In this document: positions 37,173 to 45,118 of the stretch, piece by piece
Numbering within the stretch: the first letter of the stretch is position 1
Layout: each line of letters begins with the position of its first letter
From: SIG469 sp964384255
GTDB lineage: Bacteria; Bacillota; Clostridia; Oscillospirales; Oscillospiraceae
NCBI GenBank assembly: GCA_964384255.1
Contig: CAYLKH010000007.1
Span: 1-45,118 of the forward strand
Length of the DNA stretch: 45,118 nt
Direction of reading: 5' to 3'
Program-made: the position numbers and the translations under genes
The notes under the pieces: generated by a model
The model's input: only the letters and a program-made list of their open reading frames with translations
Database searches by the model: none
What the model was told of the DNA's origin: nothing

Positions 37173-40100
37173 ATGCCGAAAAGAACAGACATCAAAAAAG
37201 TACTTGTTATTGGTTCCGGTCCTATTGTTATCGGTCAGGCTGCTGAGTTTGACTATGCCGGGACTCAGGCCTGCATTGCCCTTAAGGAAGAGGGCTACGA
37301 GGTGGTTTTGGTCAACTCCAATCCTGCCACTATTATGACTGATACTTCCATGGCCGACAAGGTTTATATGGAACCCCTTACGATCGAATATCTGGCCAAA
37401 ATTTTGCGATATGAGCGCCCTGATGCTATTGTTCCCGGCATAGGTGGTCAGACCGGACTTAATCTGGCCATGCAGCTGCGCCGTAAGGGTATACTTGAAG
37501 AATGCCAGGTCGAGCTTTTGGGTACCGATGCCGACAGTATCGAGGCGGCTGAGGACCGGGAGCTGTTCAAGGAGCTGTGCGAAAGCATTGGCGAACCGGT
37601 ACTCCAATCCATCGTTACCCATTCCATCGAAGGCGGCGTTGAAGCTGCTGCCAGCATAGGATATCCTGTTGTCCTGCGGCCTGCTTTCACTCTGGGCGGA
37701 ACCGGCGGCGGATTTGCCGACAACGAGCAGGAGCTGAGAGAGATAATGAAAAACGCCATCGCCCTGTCTCCTGTGGGTCAGGTGCTGGTGGAAAAAAGCG
37801 TTAAGGGCTGGAAGGAGATCGAATTCGAGGTCATGCGCGATAACGCAGATAATGTTATAGCTATCTGCGATATGGAAAACGTCGACCCTGTGGGTATCCA
37901 TACCGGCGACTCCATGGTGGTCGCGCCCTGCCAGACTCTTAGCAGGGAAGACCTGACCATGCTGCGGGAAAGCGCGCTGAAAATAATCCGGGCTTTGAAA
38001 ATTGCCGGCGGCTGCAACGTCCAGTTTGCGCTGAACCCCAATTCCTCGGAATACTATCTTATCGAGGTCAATCCCAGGGTATCCCGATCCTCCGCTCTGG
38101 CGTCCAAGGCCAGCGGATATCCCATCGCCAGAGTTACTGCCAAGATCGCTGTGGGCATGAATCTGGACGAAATAATGATAACTGACCGCAACGGCCTGTT
38201 CAACCCCTCTCTGGGTTACACGGTTTTAAAAATGTCCCGCTTCCCCTTTGACAAATTTGCCGAGGCTTCCAACAAGCTGGGAACTCAGATGAAGGCCACC
38301 GGCGAGGTCATGAGCATTGGAAAAACCATGGAAGAAAGTATGCTCAAGGCTGTCCGTTCTCTCGAAACCGGCGTGTGCCATTTCTATCTGCCCAAGTTCG
38401 ACAGCTGGACCAAAGAGCAGCTTTTGGACTATGTTAAGGACGGTACCGAGGACCGTTACCATGCCATTGCCCAGCTGTTCCGGATCGGAGCAACCGTGGA
38501 CGAGGTCTTCCGGGCATCTGCCATAACGGCGTTTTTCCTTGAAAAGCTTAAAAACATTGTTGATATGGAAAAAACTGTTGCGGCGGCTCCCTTTGATCCC
38601 GCTGTTCTCAAAGCGGCAAAGGAAATGGGTTTTGGCGACAAGTATATAGCAAAGCTGTGGAAGGTACCTGAGGTGGATGTCTGGAACTTCCGCCGTCAGG
38701 AAGGCATCAAGCCTCAATATCTTATGATAGATACCTGTGCCAAGGACGAAAACAGCTACATACCATACCTCTATTCTTCCTATAATGGCAAGGCAAGAGA
38801 CTTTGTAAGCAATAACAAAAAGATAATCGTTCTGGGTTCCGGCCCTATCCGCATCGGCCAGGGTATCGAGTTCGACTATTCGACAGTTCACGCTGTTCAG
38901 TCCATCAAGCGCTTTGGCTATGAGGCAATCATTATAAATAACAATCCCGAAACTGTTTCCACTGATTACACCTGCTCTGACAAACTGTACTTTGAACCCC
39001 TGACGGTGGAAAACGTCATGGATGTTATCGAGCTGGAAAAGCCTATGGGTGTTATTGCGTCCCTGGGCGGACAGACGGCTATCAACCTGGCAGACGAGTT
39101 GGCAAAGCGTGGCGTAAAGCTGATAGGCACCGGAGTTGAAGCTATCGAACGGGCCGAAAACAGGGATTCTTTTGAAAAAATAATGGAGCAGCTGGAGATC
39201 CCCCAGCCCAGGGGTCAGGCGGTCACCAATATTGAAGACGGTGTTGCCGCAGCAGCGGAAATAGGTTATCCTGTTCTTGTGCGTCCCAGCTACGTTCTGG
39301 GCGGCCGCGCCATGCAGATAGTCAACGATGAGAAGGCTCTGCGTACCTATCTGAACAACGCCGTTCAGATAAACGTTGACCAGCCGGTACTGGTGGATAA
39401 GTACATAGCAGGCCGCGAGCTGGAAGTTGACGCAGTTTGCGATGGTATGGACGTTTTTGTACCCGGCATTATGGAACACGTGGAGCGCACCGGCATCCAC
39501 TCCGGCGACAGCATCAGCGTTTACCCCACCTTCTCCGTCAGCGACAAGGCCAAGGGCATCATTTTGGAATACACCAAGAAGCTGGGCATCGGCATCGGCA
39601 TCGTGGGCCTGTTCAATATTCAGTTCATCGTTGACAAAAATGACGACGTTTATGTTATCGAGGTCAACCCCCGCTCCAGCCGTACCGTACCCTTCCTGTC
39701 CAAGGCTACCGGTTGGCCTATTGCCGACATCGCCACCTATTGTATTCTGGGCAAGAGCCTTAAGGAGCAGGGCATATTCCGCATCTATCCCGACGAAAAG
39801 GAACGCTGGTATGTTAAGGTCCCGGCCTTCTCCTTTGCCAAGCTTCGGGGAATGGACACCTATCTGTCTCCCGAAATGAAATCCACCGGCGAGGTCATCG
39901 GTTACGACAAACAGCTGAACAGGGCGCTGTACAAGGCTCTTCAGGCTTCGGGTCTGAAGGTCATGAACTACGGCACTGTGCTGGCAACTATCGCCAACAG
40001 CGACAAGGAAGAGGCTTTGCCCCTTATCAAGCGCTTCTACGACCTGGGCTTCAATATCGAGGCCACCGCAGGAACCGCAAAATTCCTAAAGCAGCACGGC

Positions 40101-40352
40101 ATCCGCACCAAAGAACGTGCCAAGCTCTCCGAAGGCAGCGACGAAATTCTTGAAAGCATCCGCAAAGGCCATGTCACCTACGTTATCAACACCCGGGAGA
40201 TCGGCCACGCCAGCCAGATGAGCGACGGAGTTGAGATCCGCCGCTGCGCTGTTGAAAACAACGTGAGCATCTTTACCTCGCTGGATACCGCAAGGGTCCT
40301 GCTGGACGTTCTGGAAGAAACCACTCTTACCATCTCCACCATCGATGGTTGA
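37173..40352 (+). CDS. carB: Carbamoyl-phosphate synthase large subunit
   Basis: A 1059-residue synthase large chain that makes carbamoyl phosphate for pyrimidine and arginine synthesis. Two homologous ATP-grasp halves are visible: VLVIGSGPIVIGQAAEFDYA at the N-terminus and IIVLGSGPIRIGQGIEFDYS near residue 550. Both carry IGTG/LGTD and EVNPR(S/V)SR metal-site motifs. The C-terminal MGS-like regulatory domain starts near residue 930 (KVMNYGTVLATIANSD). Length is standard. GAAAGGAAGAG precedes the ATG. The glutaminase partner CarA is not found in this window. Confidence 0.97.
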   Translation: MPKRTDIKKVLVIGSGPIVIGQAAEFDYAGTQACIALKEEGYEVVLVNSNPATIMTDTSMADKVYMEPLTIEYLAKILRYERPDAIVPGIGGQTGLNLAMQLRRKGILEECQVELLGTDADSIEAAEDRELFKELCESIGEPVLQSIVTHSIEGGVEAAASIGYPVVLRPAFTLGGTGGGFADNEQELREIMKNAIALSPVGQVLVEKSVKGWKEIEFEVMRDNADNVIAICDMENVDPVGIHTGDSMVVAPCQTLSREDLTMLRESALKIIRALKIAGGCNVQFALNPNSSEYYLIEVNPRVSRSSALASKASGYPIARVTAKIAVGMNLDEIMITDRNGLFNPSLGYTVLKMSRFPFDKFAEASNKLGTQMKATGEVMSIGKTMEESMLKAVRSLETGVCHFYLPKFDSWTKEQLLDYVKDGTEDRYHAIAQLFRIGATVDEVFRASAITAFFLEKLKNIVDMEKTVAAAPFDPAVLKAAKEMGFGDKYIAKLWKVPEVDVWNFRRQEGIKPQYLMIDTCAKDENSYIPYLYSSYNGKARDFVSNNKKIIVLGSGPIRIGQGIEFDYSTVHAVQSIKRFGYEAIIINNNPETVSTDYTCSDKLYFEPLTVENVMDVIELEKPMGVIASLGGQTAINLADELAKRGVKLIGTGVEAIERAENRDSFEKIMEQLEIPQPRGQAVTNIEDGVAAAAEIGYPVLVRPSYVLGGRAMQIVNDEKALRTYLNNAVQINVDQPVLVDKYIAGRELEVDAVCDGMDVFVPGIMEHVERTGIHSGDSISVYPTFSVSDKAKGIILEYTKKLGIGIGIVGLFNIQFIVDKNDDVYVIEVNPRSSRTVPFLSKATGWPIADIATYCILGKSLKEQGIFRIYPDEKERWYVKVPAFSFAKLRGMDTYLSPEMKSTGEVIGYDKQLNRALYKALQASGLKVMNYGTVLATIANSDKEEALPLIKRFYDLGFNIEATAGTAKFLKQHGIRTKERAKLSEGSDEILESIRKGHVTYVINTREIGHASQMSDGVEIRRCAVENNVSIFTSLDTARVLLDVLEETTLTISTIDG

Positions 40353-40367
40353 AGTTAAGGAGTAATA

Positions 40368-41096
40368 ATGAAACAGGGTATCTTCACCATTGCTTCAAAC
40401 AAAAATATAGCAGCCAACACCTGGGAAATGGTTATGCTGGGGGATACCTCCGGCATAACCGCTCCCGGGCAGTTTGTGAACATCCAATTAGACGGGATGT
40501 TCCTTCGCAGACCCATATCCGTTTGCCGCTGGGACGAAGACGGTCTTACCATCGTATATAAAGCCGTAGGCCGGGGTACCGGGCGTATGACCGGTTTTGC
40601 GCCGGGAAAGCAGCTGGATCTGCTGACCGGTCTGGGAAATGGATTTGACGTTACAAAATGCGGCGCCGCACCCCTGCTTATTGGCGGCGGAGCGGGCGTT
40701 GCGCCGATGTTTGGACTTTGCAGGATCCTGGTGTCCCGGGGCAAAAAACCCACGGTGATACTGGGCTTCAACAGCGGGGACGAAGTATATTACCGGGAGA
40801 ACTTCTTATCCCTCGGAGCAAAGGTCATGATCACCACAGCTGACGGCAGCGAAGGGATAAAGGGCTTTGTCACCGCCGCTATGACCGAAGAATATGACTA
40901 TTTCTTCGCCTGCGGACCGGAGCCTATGCTGAAAGCAGTGTACGCTCAGTCAAATACTTCCGGACAAATGAGCTTTGAAGAGCGCATGGGCTGCGGATTT
41001 GGAGCCTGCATGGGCTGTACCTGCAAGACAAAATACGGCAACAAGCGTATTTGCAGGGATGGTCCGGTGCTGGAAAAGGAGGAAGTGATATGGTAA
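40368..41096 (+). CDS. pyrK: Dihydroorotate dehydrogenase B electron-transfer subunit
   Basis: A 242-residue FAD and [2Fe-2S] protein that links type 1B dihydroorotate dehydrogenase to NAD. The FAD-binding RPISVCRWD, the NAD-binding LLIGGGAGVAPMFGL and FACGPEPMLKAV, and the cluster motif MGCGFGACMGCTCKTKYG...ICRDGPVL (C-x4-C-x2-C...C) are all present. It overlaps pyrD by 7 bases, as expected for subunits of one complex. Confidence 0.96.
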   Translation: MKQGIFTIASNKNIAANTWEMVMLGDTSGITAPGQFVNIQLDGMFLRRPISVCRWDEDGLTIVYKAVGRGTGRMTGFAPGKQLDLLTGLGNGFDVTKCGAAPLLIGGGAGVAPMFGLCRILVSRGKKPTVILGFNSGDEVYYRENFLSLGAKVMITTADGSEGIKGFVTAAMTEEYDYFFACGPEPMLKAVYAQSNTSGQMSFEERMGCGFGACMGCTCKTKYGNKRICRDGPVLEKEEVIW

Positions 41097-42004
41097 ACAC
41101 AAAAACCTCTCTTTGCGGCCTTGAGCTGGATAATCCTATCATCCCGGCCAGCGGCACCTTTGGCTATGGCGTTGAGTTTGCGGAGCTTTATGACATCAAT
41201 TGCCTGGGGTCATTCTCGTTTAAAGGGACCACAAGGGAGCCGCGTTTCGGCAATCCCACTCCAAGGATAGCAGAGGCAGACCTTGGCATTGTGAATGCCG
41301 TAGGATTGCAAAACCCGGGGATACACGGCGTTATCTCCGACGAACTGCCGGAGCTTGCAAAAGTATTTGGCAAAAAGGTCATAGCCAACATCAGCGGCTT
41401 TTCTATCGACGAATACGTTTATTGCTGCCGTCTTATTGACAGCGAAGAACAGGTGGGACTAATCGAGGTCAATATCAGCTGCCCCAATGTCCATGGCGGC
41501 GGCATGGCCTTTGGCACCGACCCCAAAATGGCTGCGGCTGTGACAAAAGCTGTTAAAGAGGTCACCACGAAGCCGGTGTTTATGAAGCTTTCTCCCAACG
41601 TGACCGATATCGCCGCCGTTGCGGAAGCCTGTCAGGACGCGGGAGCCGACGGACTGAGCCTTATAAACACTATTGCGGCCATGCGTATCGACCTGAAAAA
41701 AAGAAAGCCAATTCTTGCCAATACCACCGGCGGCCTGTCAGGCCCTGCCATCTTCCCGGTGGCTCTGCGGATGGTATGGCAGGTTTATGAGGCCGTAAGT
41801 ATCCCCATTATCGGCATGGGCGGCATCAGCTGCGCCGAGGATGTTGTGGAAATGATGCTGGCCGGAGCCTCTGCTGTTGAGATCGGCGCGGCAAACCTGA
41901 GAGATCCCTGGATATGTAAAAAAATCGTCGACCAGCTTCCCGGCGTTATGGAAAAGCTGGGCATCGATAGACTGGAAGATATTATAGGAGGCGCCCATGG
42001 GTAA
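41090..42004 (+). CDS. pyrD: Dihydroorotate dehydrogenase (type 1B, catalytic subunit)
   Basis: A 304-residue FMN-dependent TIM-barrel enzyme converting dihydroorotate to orotate with PyrK. Family blocks are NPIIPASGTFGYG, KGTTREPRFGNPTPRI, NAVGLQNPG, EVNISCPNVHGGGMAFG (catalytic Cys in ISCPN), FMKLSPNV, NTIAAMRIDL and GMGGISCAEDVVEMMLAGA. The start at 41090 overlaps the pyrK stop and has AAAAGGAGG upstream. An earlier in-frame GTG is inside pyrK and less likely. The stop overlaps pyrF. Confidence 0.97.
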   Translation: MVNTKTSLCGLELDNPIIPASGTFGYGVEFAELYDINCLGSFSFKGTTREPRFGNPTPRIAEADLGIVNAVGLQNPGIHGVISDELPELAKVFGKKVIANISGFSIDEYVYCCRLIDSEEQVGLIEVNISCPNVHGGGMAFGTDPKMAAAVTKAVKEVTTKPVFMKLSPNVTDIAAVAEACQDAGADGLSLINTIAAMRIDLKKRKPILANTTGGLSGPAIFPVALRMVWQVYEAVSIPIIGMGGISCAEDVVEMMLAGASAVEIGAANLRDPWICKKIVDQLPGVMEKLGIDRLEDIIGGAHG

Positions 42005-42683
42005 AGACGTGATCATCGCCTGCGACTTTGCAGGCAGAGAGCAAACTCTGGATTTTCTGGAAAAGCTGGGCAGCGAACGCCCCTTTGTCAAGATAGGCAT
42101 GGAACTGTATTATGCCGAAGGCCCCGAAATCGTTAAAGTTCTGAAACGTCGGGGACACAGGATATTTCTTGACCTTAAGCTCCATGACATACCAAACACC
42201 GTTAAAAAATCCATGTCAGTGCTGAAAAATCTGGGCGTGGATATGGTCAACGTTCATGCGGCCGGTGCCAGAGCTATGATGGAAGCCGCCCGGGAAGGTC
42301 TGGGCAGTGACGCATTGCTTATTGCTGTGACTCAGCTTACGTCGACTTCTCAGTCTGTTATGGAAAATGAGATACTGATAACCCGGCCTTTGCAGCAGGT
42401 GGTCATGGATTATGCCGCGCTTGCCAAAGCGTCCGGACTTGACGGAGTGGTCTGCTCGCCTAAAGAGGCTCAGGCGGTCCACAGTCACTGCGGCGACGGA
42501 TTTTTGACCGTAACTCCCGGGATACGCTTTCCCGGCGGTGAGGTGGGAGATCAGGTCAGAGTTACCAGCCCGGAGCAGGCAAAAGCATTGGGCAGCGACT
42601 ATATCGTCGTAGGCCGCCCAATTACCGCCGCCGAAGACCCTCTGGAAGCCTACGAGCGCTGCTTAAAAGAATTTTGTAATTAG
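41997..42683 (+). CDS. pyrF: Orotidine-5'-phosphate decarboxylase
   Basis: A 228-residue TIM-barrel enzyme that makes UMP from OMP. The catalytic Lys/Asp motif is RIFLDLKLHDIPNTV, preceded by the phosphate-site VKIGMELYY. VNVHAAGARAMMEAA, TPGIRFPGGE and SDYIVVGRPITAA follow. The ATG overlaps the pyrD end by 8 bases. The stop codon lies at the very edge of a repeat sequence (TAATTAG), so the last residues may have been altered by insertion of that repeat. Confidence 0.96.
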   Translation: MGKDVIIACDFAGREQTLDFLEKLGSERPFVKIGMELYYAEGPEIVKVLKRRGHRIFLDLKLHDIPNTVKKSMSVLKNLGVDMVNVHAAGARAMMEAAREGLGSDALLIAVTQLTSTSQSVMENEILITRPLQQVVMDYAALAKASGLDGVVCSPKEAQAVHSHCGDGFLTVTPGIRFPGGEVGDQVRVTSPEQAKALGSDYIVVGRPITAAEDPLEAYERCLKEFCN

Positions 42684-42884
42684 TAATTAGGGATTAGTAA
42701 TTAGTAATTTAGTATTCATAGAGGGAAACTAGTGCGAAATATCTGAGACATTGGGTAGAACTTCCACCGGCTAGGAACGTAAGCGACGTGGCAATCTCCA
42801 AACTTGCGTGACCACAATGTCGTGTCAAATGCGAATACTTGCAGTTACGTCCCCTAATCCCTAAATCCTAAATCCTAACCCCTA
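42684..42884. repeat. Repeat-like insertion between pyrF and pyrE (copy 3)
   Basis: About 200 bp in an otherwise tight operon. The left end has TAATTAG units with TTAGGGATTAG (42687-42697), and the right end has CTAATCCCTAA (42854-42864), an exact inverted 11-bp match within runs of CCTAAAT. The core 42806-42846 is about 78% identical, inverted, to 31286-31326 behind asnA. There is no coding capacity or clear promoter. Confidence 0.65.
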
Positions 42885-42897
42885 AAGGAGAATAAAT

Positions 42898-43542
42898 ATG
42901 GACGAGATAAAAATACTTATAGCAAAGGGCCTTCTCAGCATTGGCGCGGTATTTCTTCGCCCTGAGGAACCGTTTACCTGGGCCAGCGGCATCAAAAGCC
43001 CGATATACTGCGACAACCGCCTGACTCTGACCGACATTGCCGTCAGAAGCGATGTTGAATACTCTCTGGCGGACGTTATCCGCCAGGAATATCCCGATTG
43101 TGAGGTGCTGATGGGAACATCTACCGCCGGTATAGCTCACGCTGCGATCACGGCGCACATTCTGTCCAAACCCATGGGATATGTCCGTGGCGGCGCCAAG
43201 GACCATGGCCGCAAAAACGCTATCGAAGGCAAGCTGGAACCCGGACAGAAGGTTGTTGTGGTGGAAGACCTTATCTCTACCGCCGGAAGCTGCGTTGAGG
43301 TAGCCGAGATACTTCGTGCTGCGGGAGCCGAGGTTTTGGGAGTTGTGAGCATTTTCACCTATGGTATGAAAAAAGGCCTTGACCGGCTGGCTGCCGCAAA
43401 TCTTAAAAACGTCAGCCTGACTGATTTTGATACGGTTGCCCGGGTCGCTGCTGACGAGGGCTATATCGCAAAAGAAGATATCCAGCGGCTTATGGCTTTC
43501 CGCGACGATCCGTCTGACGAAAGCTGGATAAAAAACGCCTGA
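42898..43542 (+). CDS. pyrE: Orotate phosphoribosyltransferase
   Basis: A 214-residue enzyme joining orotate and PRPP to form OMP. The N-terminal substrate region is GAVFLRPEEPFTWASGIKSPIYCDNR; GTSTAGIAHAAI and the flexible loop KDHGRKNAIEG follow. The PRPP-binding motif is VVVVEDLISTAGS (about residues 119-131). AAAGGAGAATAAAT precedes the ATG. It is separated from pyrF by the repeat at 42684-42884. Confidence 0.96.
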   Translation: MDEIKILIAKGLLSIGAVFLRPEEPFTWASGIKSPIYCDNRLTLTDIAVRSDVEYSLADVIRQEYPDCEVLMGTSTAGIAHAAITAHILSKPMGYVRGGAKDHGRKNAIEGKLEPGQKVVVVEDLISTAGSCVEVAEILRAAGAEVLGVVSIFTYGMKKGLDRLAAANLKNVSLTDFDTVARVAADEGYIAKEDIQRLMAFRDDPSDESWIKNA

Positions 43543-43574
43543 CCGGCCGCAGAAATCAAGAAAGGAAGGGAAAC

Positions 43575-44489
43575 ATGAAGGACCTGATAGATATTCTCGA
43601 CCTTACCACTCAGGAGATCGACGAGCTTATTGCAACTGCCGAGGACATAATGGAAAACCCGGAAAAGTACAGCGAAAAATGCCGGGGCAAGAAGCTGGCA
43701 ACGCTGTTTTACGAGCCGTCTACACGGACCCGGCTGAGCTTCGAAGCCGCCATGTACGAGCTGGGCGGTCATGTTCTGGGCTTTTCCGAAGCCAATTCCA
43801 GCTCTGCTGCCAAGGGCGAAAGCGTGGCAGACACTGCCCGGACGGTCAGCTGCTTTGCAGACATTATCGCTATGCGCCATCCTAAAGAGGGCGCTCCTCT
43901 GGTGGCGGCCATGGCTGCATCCATTCCGGTCATAAATGCCGGTGACGGCGGCCACAACCACCCCACTCAGACCCTGACCGACCTGCTGACCATTAAGCGG
44001 GAAAAGGGCCGTTTGGGCAAAATGGTCGTGGGCTGCTGCGGCGACCTGAAATTTGGCCGGACAGTTCACTCCCTTATTGGCGCCATGTCCCGGTATGAGG
44101 GAGTTGAGTTTTATCTGATATCTCCCGAAGAGCTGGTAATACCGGAAAATGTACGCACCGACGTGCTGGATAAGGGCGGCATAAAATATACCGAAACCCG
44201 CTCACTGGAAGCTGTTATGCCCGAGCTTGATGTGCTGTATATGACGCGGGTCCAGCGGGAACGGTTTTTCAACGAAGCTGATTATATCCGCCTGAAAGAC
44301 AGCTTTGTCCTTACTCCCGACAAGCTGACCGACGCAAAGAAGGAGCTTTCTATCCTGCATCCCCTGCCTCGTGTGAACGAAATATCCACAGCCATCGACT
44401 CTGACCCCAGAGCCTGCTATTTTAAGCAGGTCCTGTGCGGCAAATATGTAAGAATGGCCCTGATAATGAAGCTTTTGGGGGTGAAATAA
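43575..44489 (+). CDS. pyrB: Aspartate carbamoyltransferase catalytic subunit
   Basis: A 304-residue transcarbamoylase that condenses carbamoyl phosphate and aspartate. The carbamoyl-phosphate site is FYEPSTRTRLSFEAAM, and the loop GESVADTARTVSC, MRHPKEGAP, NAGDGGHNHPTQTLTDLLT and ILHPLPRVNEI are all present. GAAAGGAAGGGAA precedes the ATG. It overlaps pyrI (TAATG), consistent with a B-type holoenzyme of catalytic and regulatory chains. Confidence 0.97.
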   Translation: MKDLIDILDLTTQEIDELIATAEDIMENPEKYSEKCRGKKLATLFYEPSTRTRLSFEAAMYELGGHVLGFSEANSSSAAKGESVADTARTVSCFADIIAMRHPKEGAPLVAAMAASIPVINAGDGGHNHPTQTLTDLLTIKREKGRLGKMVVGCCGDLKFGRTVHSLIGAMSRYEGVEFYLISPEELVIPENVRTDVLDKGGIKYTETRSLEAVMPELDVLYMTRVQRERFFNEADYIRLKDSFVLTPDKLTDAKKELSILHPLPRVNEISTAIDSDPRACYFKQVLCGKYVRMALIMKLLGVK

Positions 44490-44902
44490 TGATAATCGGA
44501 ACGATCGTAAACGGAATTGTCATCGACCATATCCCGGCCGGAAAGGGTATGGACATTTACCACTACCTTGGCCTGGAGGAATTGGACTGTGAGGTTGCGC
44601 TGATAAAAAACGCACCCAGCGTAAAAATGGGAAAAAAGGATATTGTCAAGGTGAACGAAGTGATCGATCTGGATTATGACGTCCTTGGCTTTATCGATCC
44701 CGGCATAACGGTCAACATTATTCAAAACGGTGAAAAGGTAAAAAAGGTCAAGCCTCAGCCGCCGGAACGCATAACCGGAATACTCAAATGCAAAAACCCC
44801 CGGTGTATCACCTTTGCCGAAACTGATCTGCCCCAGATATTCAGACTTACTGACAGACAGCACCTGATTTATCGCTGCCTGTATTGCGATACACGGGGAT
44901 AA
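44489..44902 (+). CDS. pyrI: Aspartate carbamoyltransferase regulatory subunit
   Basis: A 137-residue nucleotide-binding regulatory chain. The N-terminal allosteric domain (IVNGIVIDHIPAGKGMDIYHYLG) is followed by the zinc domain with four cysteines: CKNPRC and later CLYC near the end, matching the CxxxxC...CxxC site that holds the catalytic contact. The start ATG overlaps the pyrB stop. It is slightly shorter than the E. coli chain (153). It is the last gene of the operon. Confidence 0.95.
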   Translation: MIIGTIVNGIVIDHIPAGKGMDIYHYLGLEELDCEVALIKNAPSVKMGKKDIVKVNEVIDLDYDVLGFIDPGITVNIIQNGEKVKKVKPQPPERITGILKCKNPRCITFAETDLPQIFRLTDRQHLIYRCLYCDTRG

Positions 44903-44924
44903 TCATTTATGGCCAGAAGCAGTT

Positions 44925-44947
44925 GGCCCATGTCCACCACATGGGCC
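44925..44947 (+). terminator. Hairpin after pyrI, left flank of repeat C
   Basis: GGCCCATGT (44925-44933) pairs with ACATGGGCC (44939-44947) around a 5-nt loop, four bases before repeat copy C. It has no T-run, like the equivalent hairpin before copy B. Confidence 0.65.
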
Positions 44948-44951
44948 GACT

Positions 44952-45118
44952 CAGCGTGTCAAAATAGTCCGTTGGACTATTTTGACACGGTTTTTTTGCG
45001 GCCTTCGGCAGCGCACTCGAAAGGCCAATATTCGGCCTTTTCTTGCACGTTTGAAGGCCGAGTGGAGAAATTTTCGACGTACACGCCGCCGGAAATTTCA
45101 TATGTGAATTTTTTCGCC
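44952..45118 (+). repeat. Structured dispersed repeat, copy C (cut by window end)
   Basis: The first ~167 bp of the same element as at 19683 and 29017. The perfect 15-bp stem GTGTCAAAATAGTCC/GGACTATTTTGACAC has loop GTT. The inner variable hairpin is AAAGGCC...GGCCTTT here, keeping pairing with a different sequence. The right end lies beyond the window. Confidence 0.82.

Noticed and set aside
44907..45101. Short minus-strand reading frame inside repeat C
   Set aside because: Corresponding frames in copies A and B are not equally preserved, and the conservation follows hairpin arms rather than codons, so the repeat is treated as non-coding.

Overview
The window looks like a chromosomal contig from an anaerobic Clostridia-class Firmicute, most likely an Oscillospiraceae-type gut organism. 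The basis is gene content and order: a mutS-mutL-miaA-hfq block followed by yggS, sepF, divIVA, lspA and rluD, a pyrK/pyrD type 1B pyrimidine cluster with pyrBI, a queT transporter behind a preQ1 riboswitch and a thiT transporter behind a TPP riboswitch. I ran no database search, so family names rest on motifs and recognisable sequence.

Layout. 1-750: 3' end of a 23S rRNA, tRNA-Lys(CTT), tRNA-Glu(CTC), and a 5S rRNA that appears to have its own consensus promoter. 800-2880: a stand-alone 3-hydroxybutyryl-CoA dehydrogenase and a sugar-transfer-type ATP-grasp protein. 3030-4896: an AT-rich islet with an XRE repressor, divergent from an unknown protein, a zinc ribbon, a JAMM/JAB metallopeptidase and a Cys-rich miniprotein. 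4978-6660: a Dabb protein, a CmpB-type membrane protein and TPP-controlled thiT. 6679-19391: a long minus-strand housekeeping block (rluD, lspA, divIVA, sepF, yggS, HlyD-like, hfq, miaA, mutL, CPBP protease, mutS, miaB), then tRNA-Arg(CCG).

19683-29248: the most unusual part. Two same-orientation copies of a ~203-bp structured repeat bracket a ~9-kb islet. It encodes a UroD/MtaA-type methyltransferase-like protein, a ferredoxin-FAD reductase, an AraC-type regulator, two flavodoxin-like proteins and an orphan solute-binding lipoprotein. The reductase and the second flavodoxin carry the same kind of Gly-Gly-Pro low-complexity insert. A third copy of the repeat runs off the right edge after pyrI. 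The repeat has imperfect terminal inverted repeats and a perfect 15-bp hairpin. In copy B it is flanked by copy-specific hairpins that are reverse complements of each other.

29463-35564: preQ1-controlled queT, asnA, a polar amino-acid ABC transporter (ATPase, permease, binding protein), a MecA-like protein, an isolated fumarase beta-type subunit and a short DivIVA-like protein. 35864-44902: de novo UMP synthesis, pyrC-carB-pyrK-pyrD-pyrF-pyrE-pyrB-pyrI, from one strong promoter. There is no pyrR leader and no carA in view. A second kind of dispersed intergenic repeat, with telomere-like CCTAAA ends, sits after asnA, upstream of the pyr promoter, and between pyrF and pyrE.

The main candidates for something undescribed are the GGP-linked flavoprotein islet, the hairpin-flanked repeat family, and the XRE/JAMM islet.
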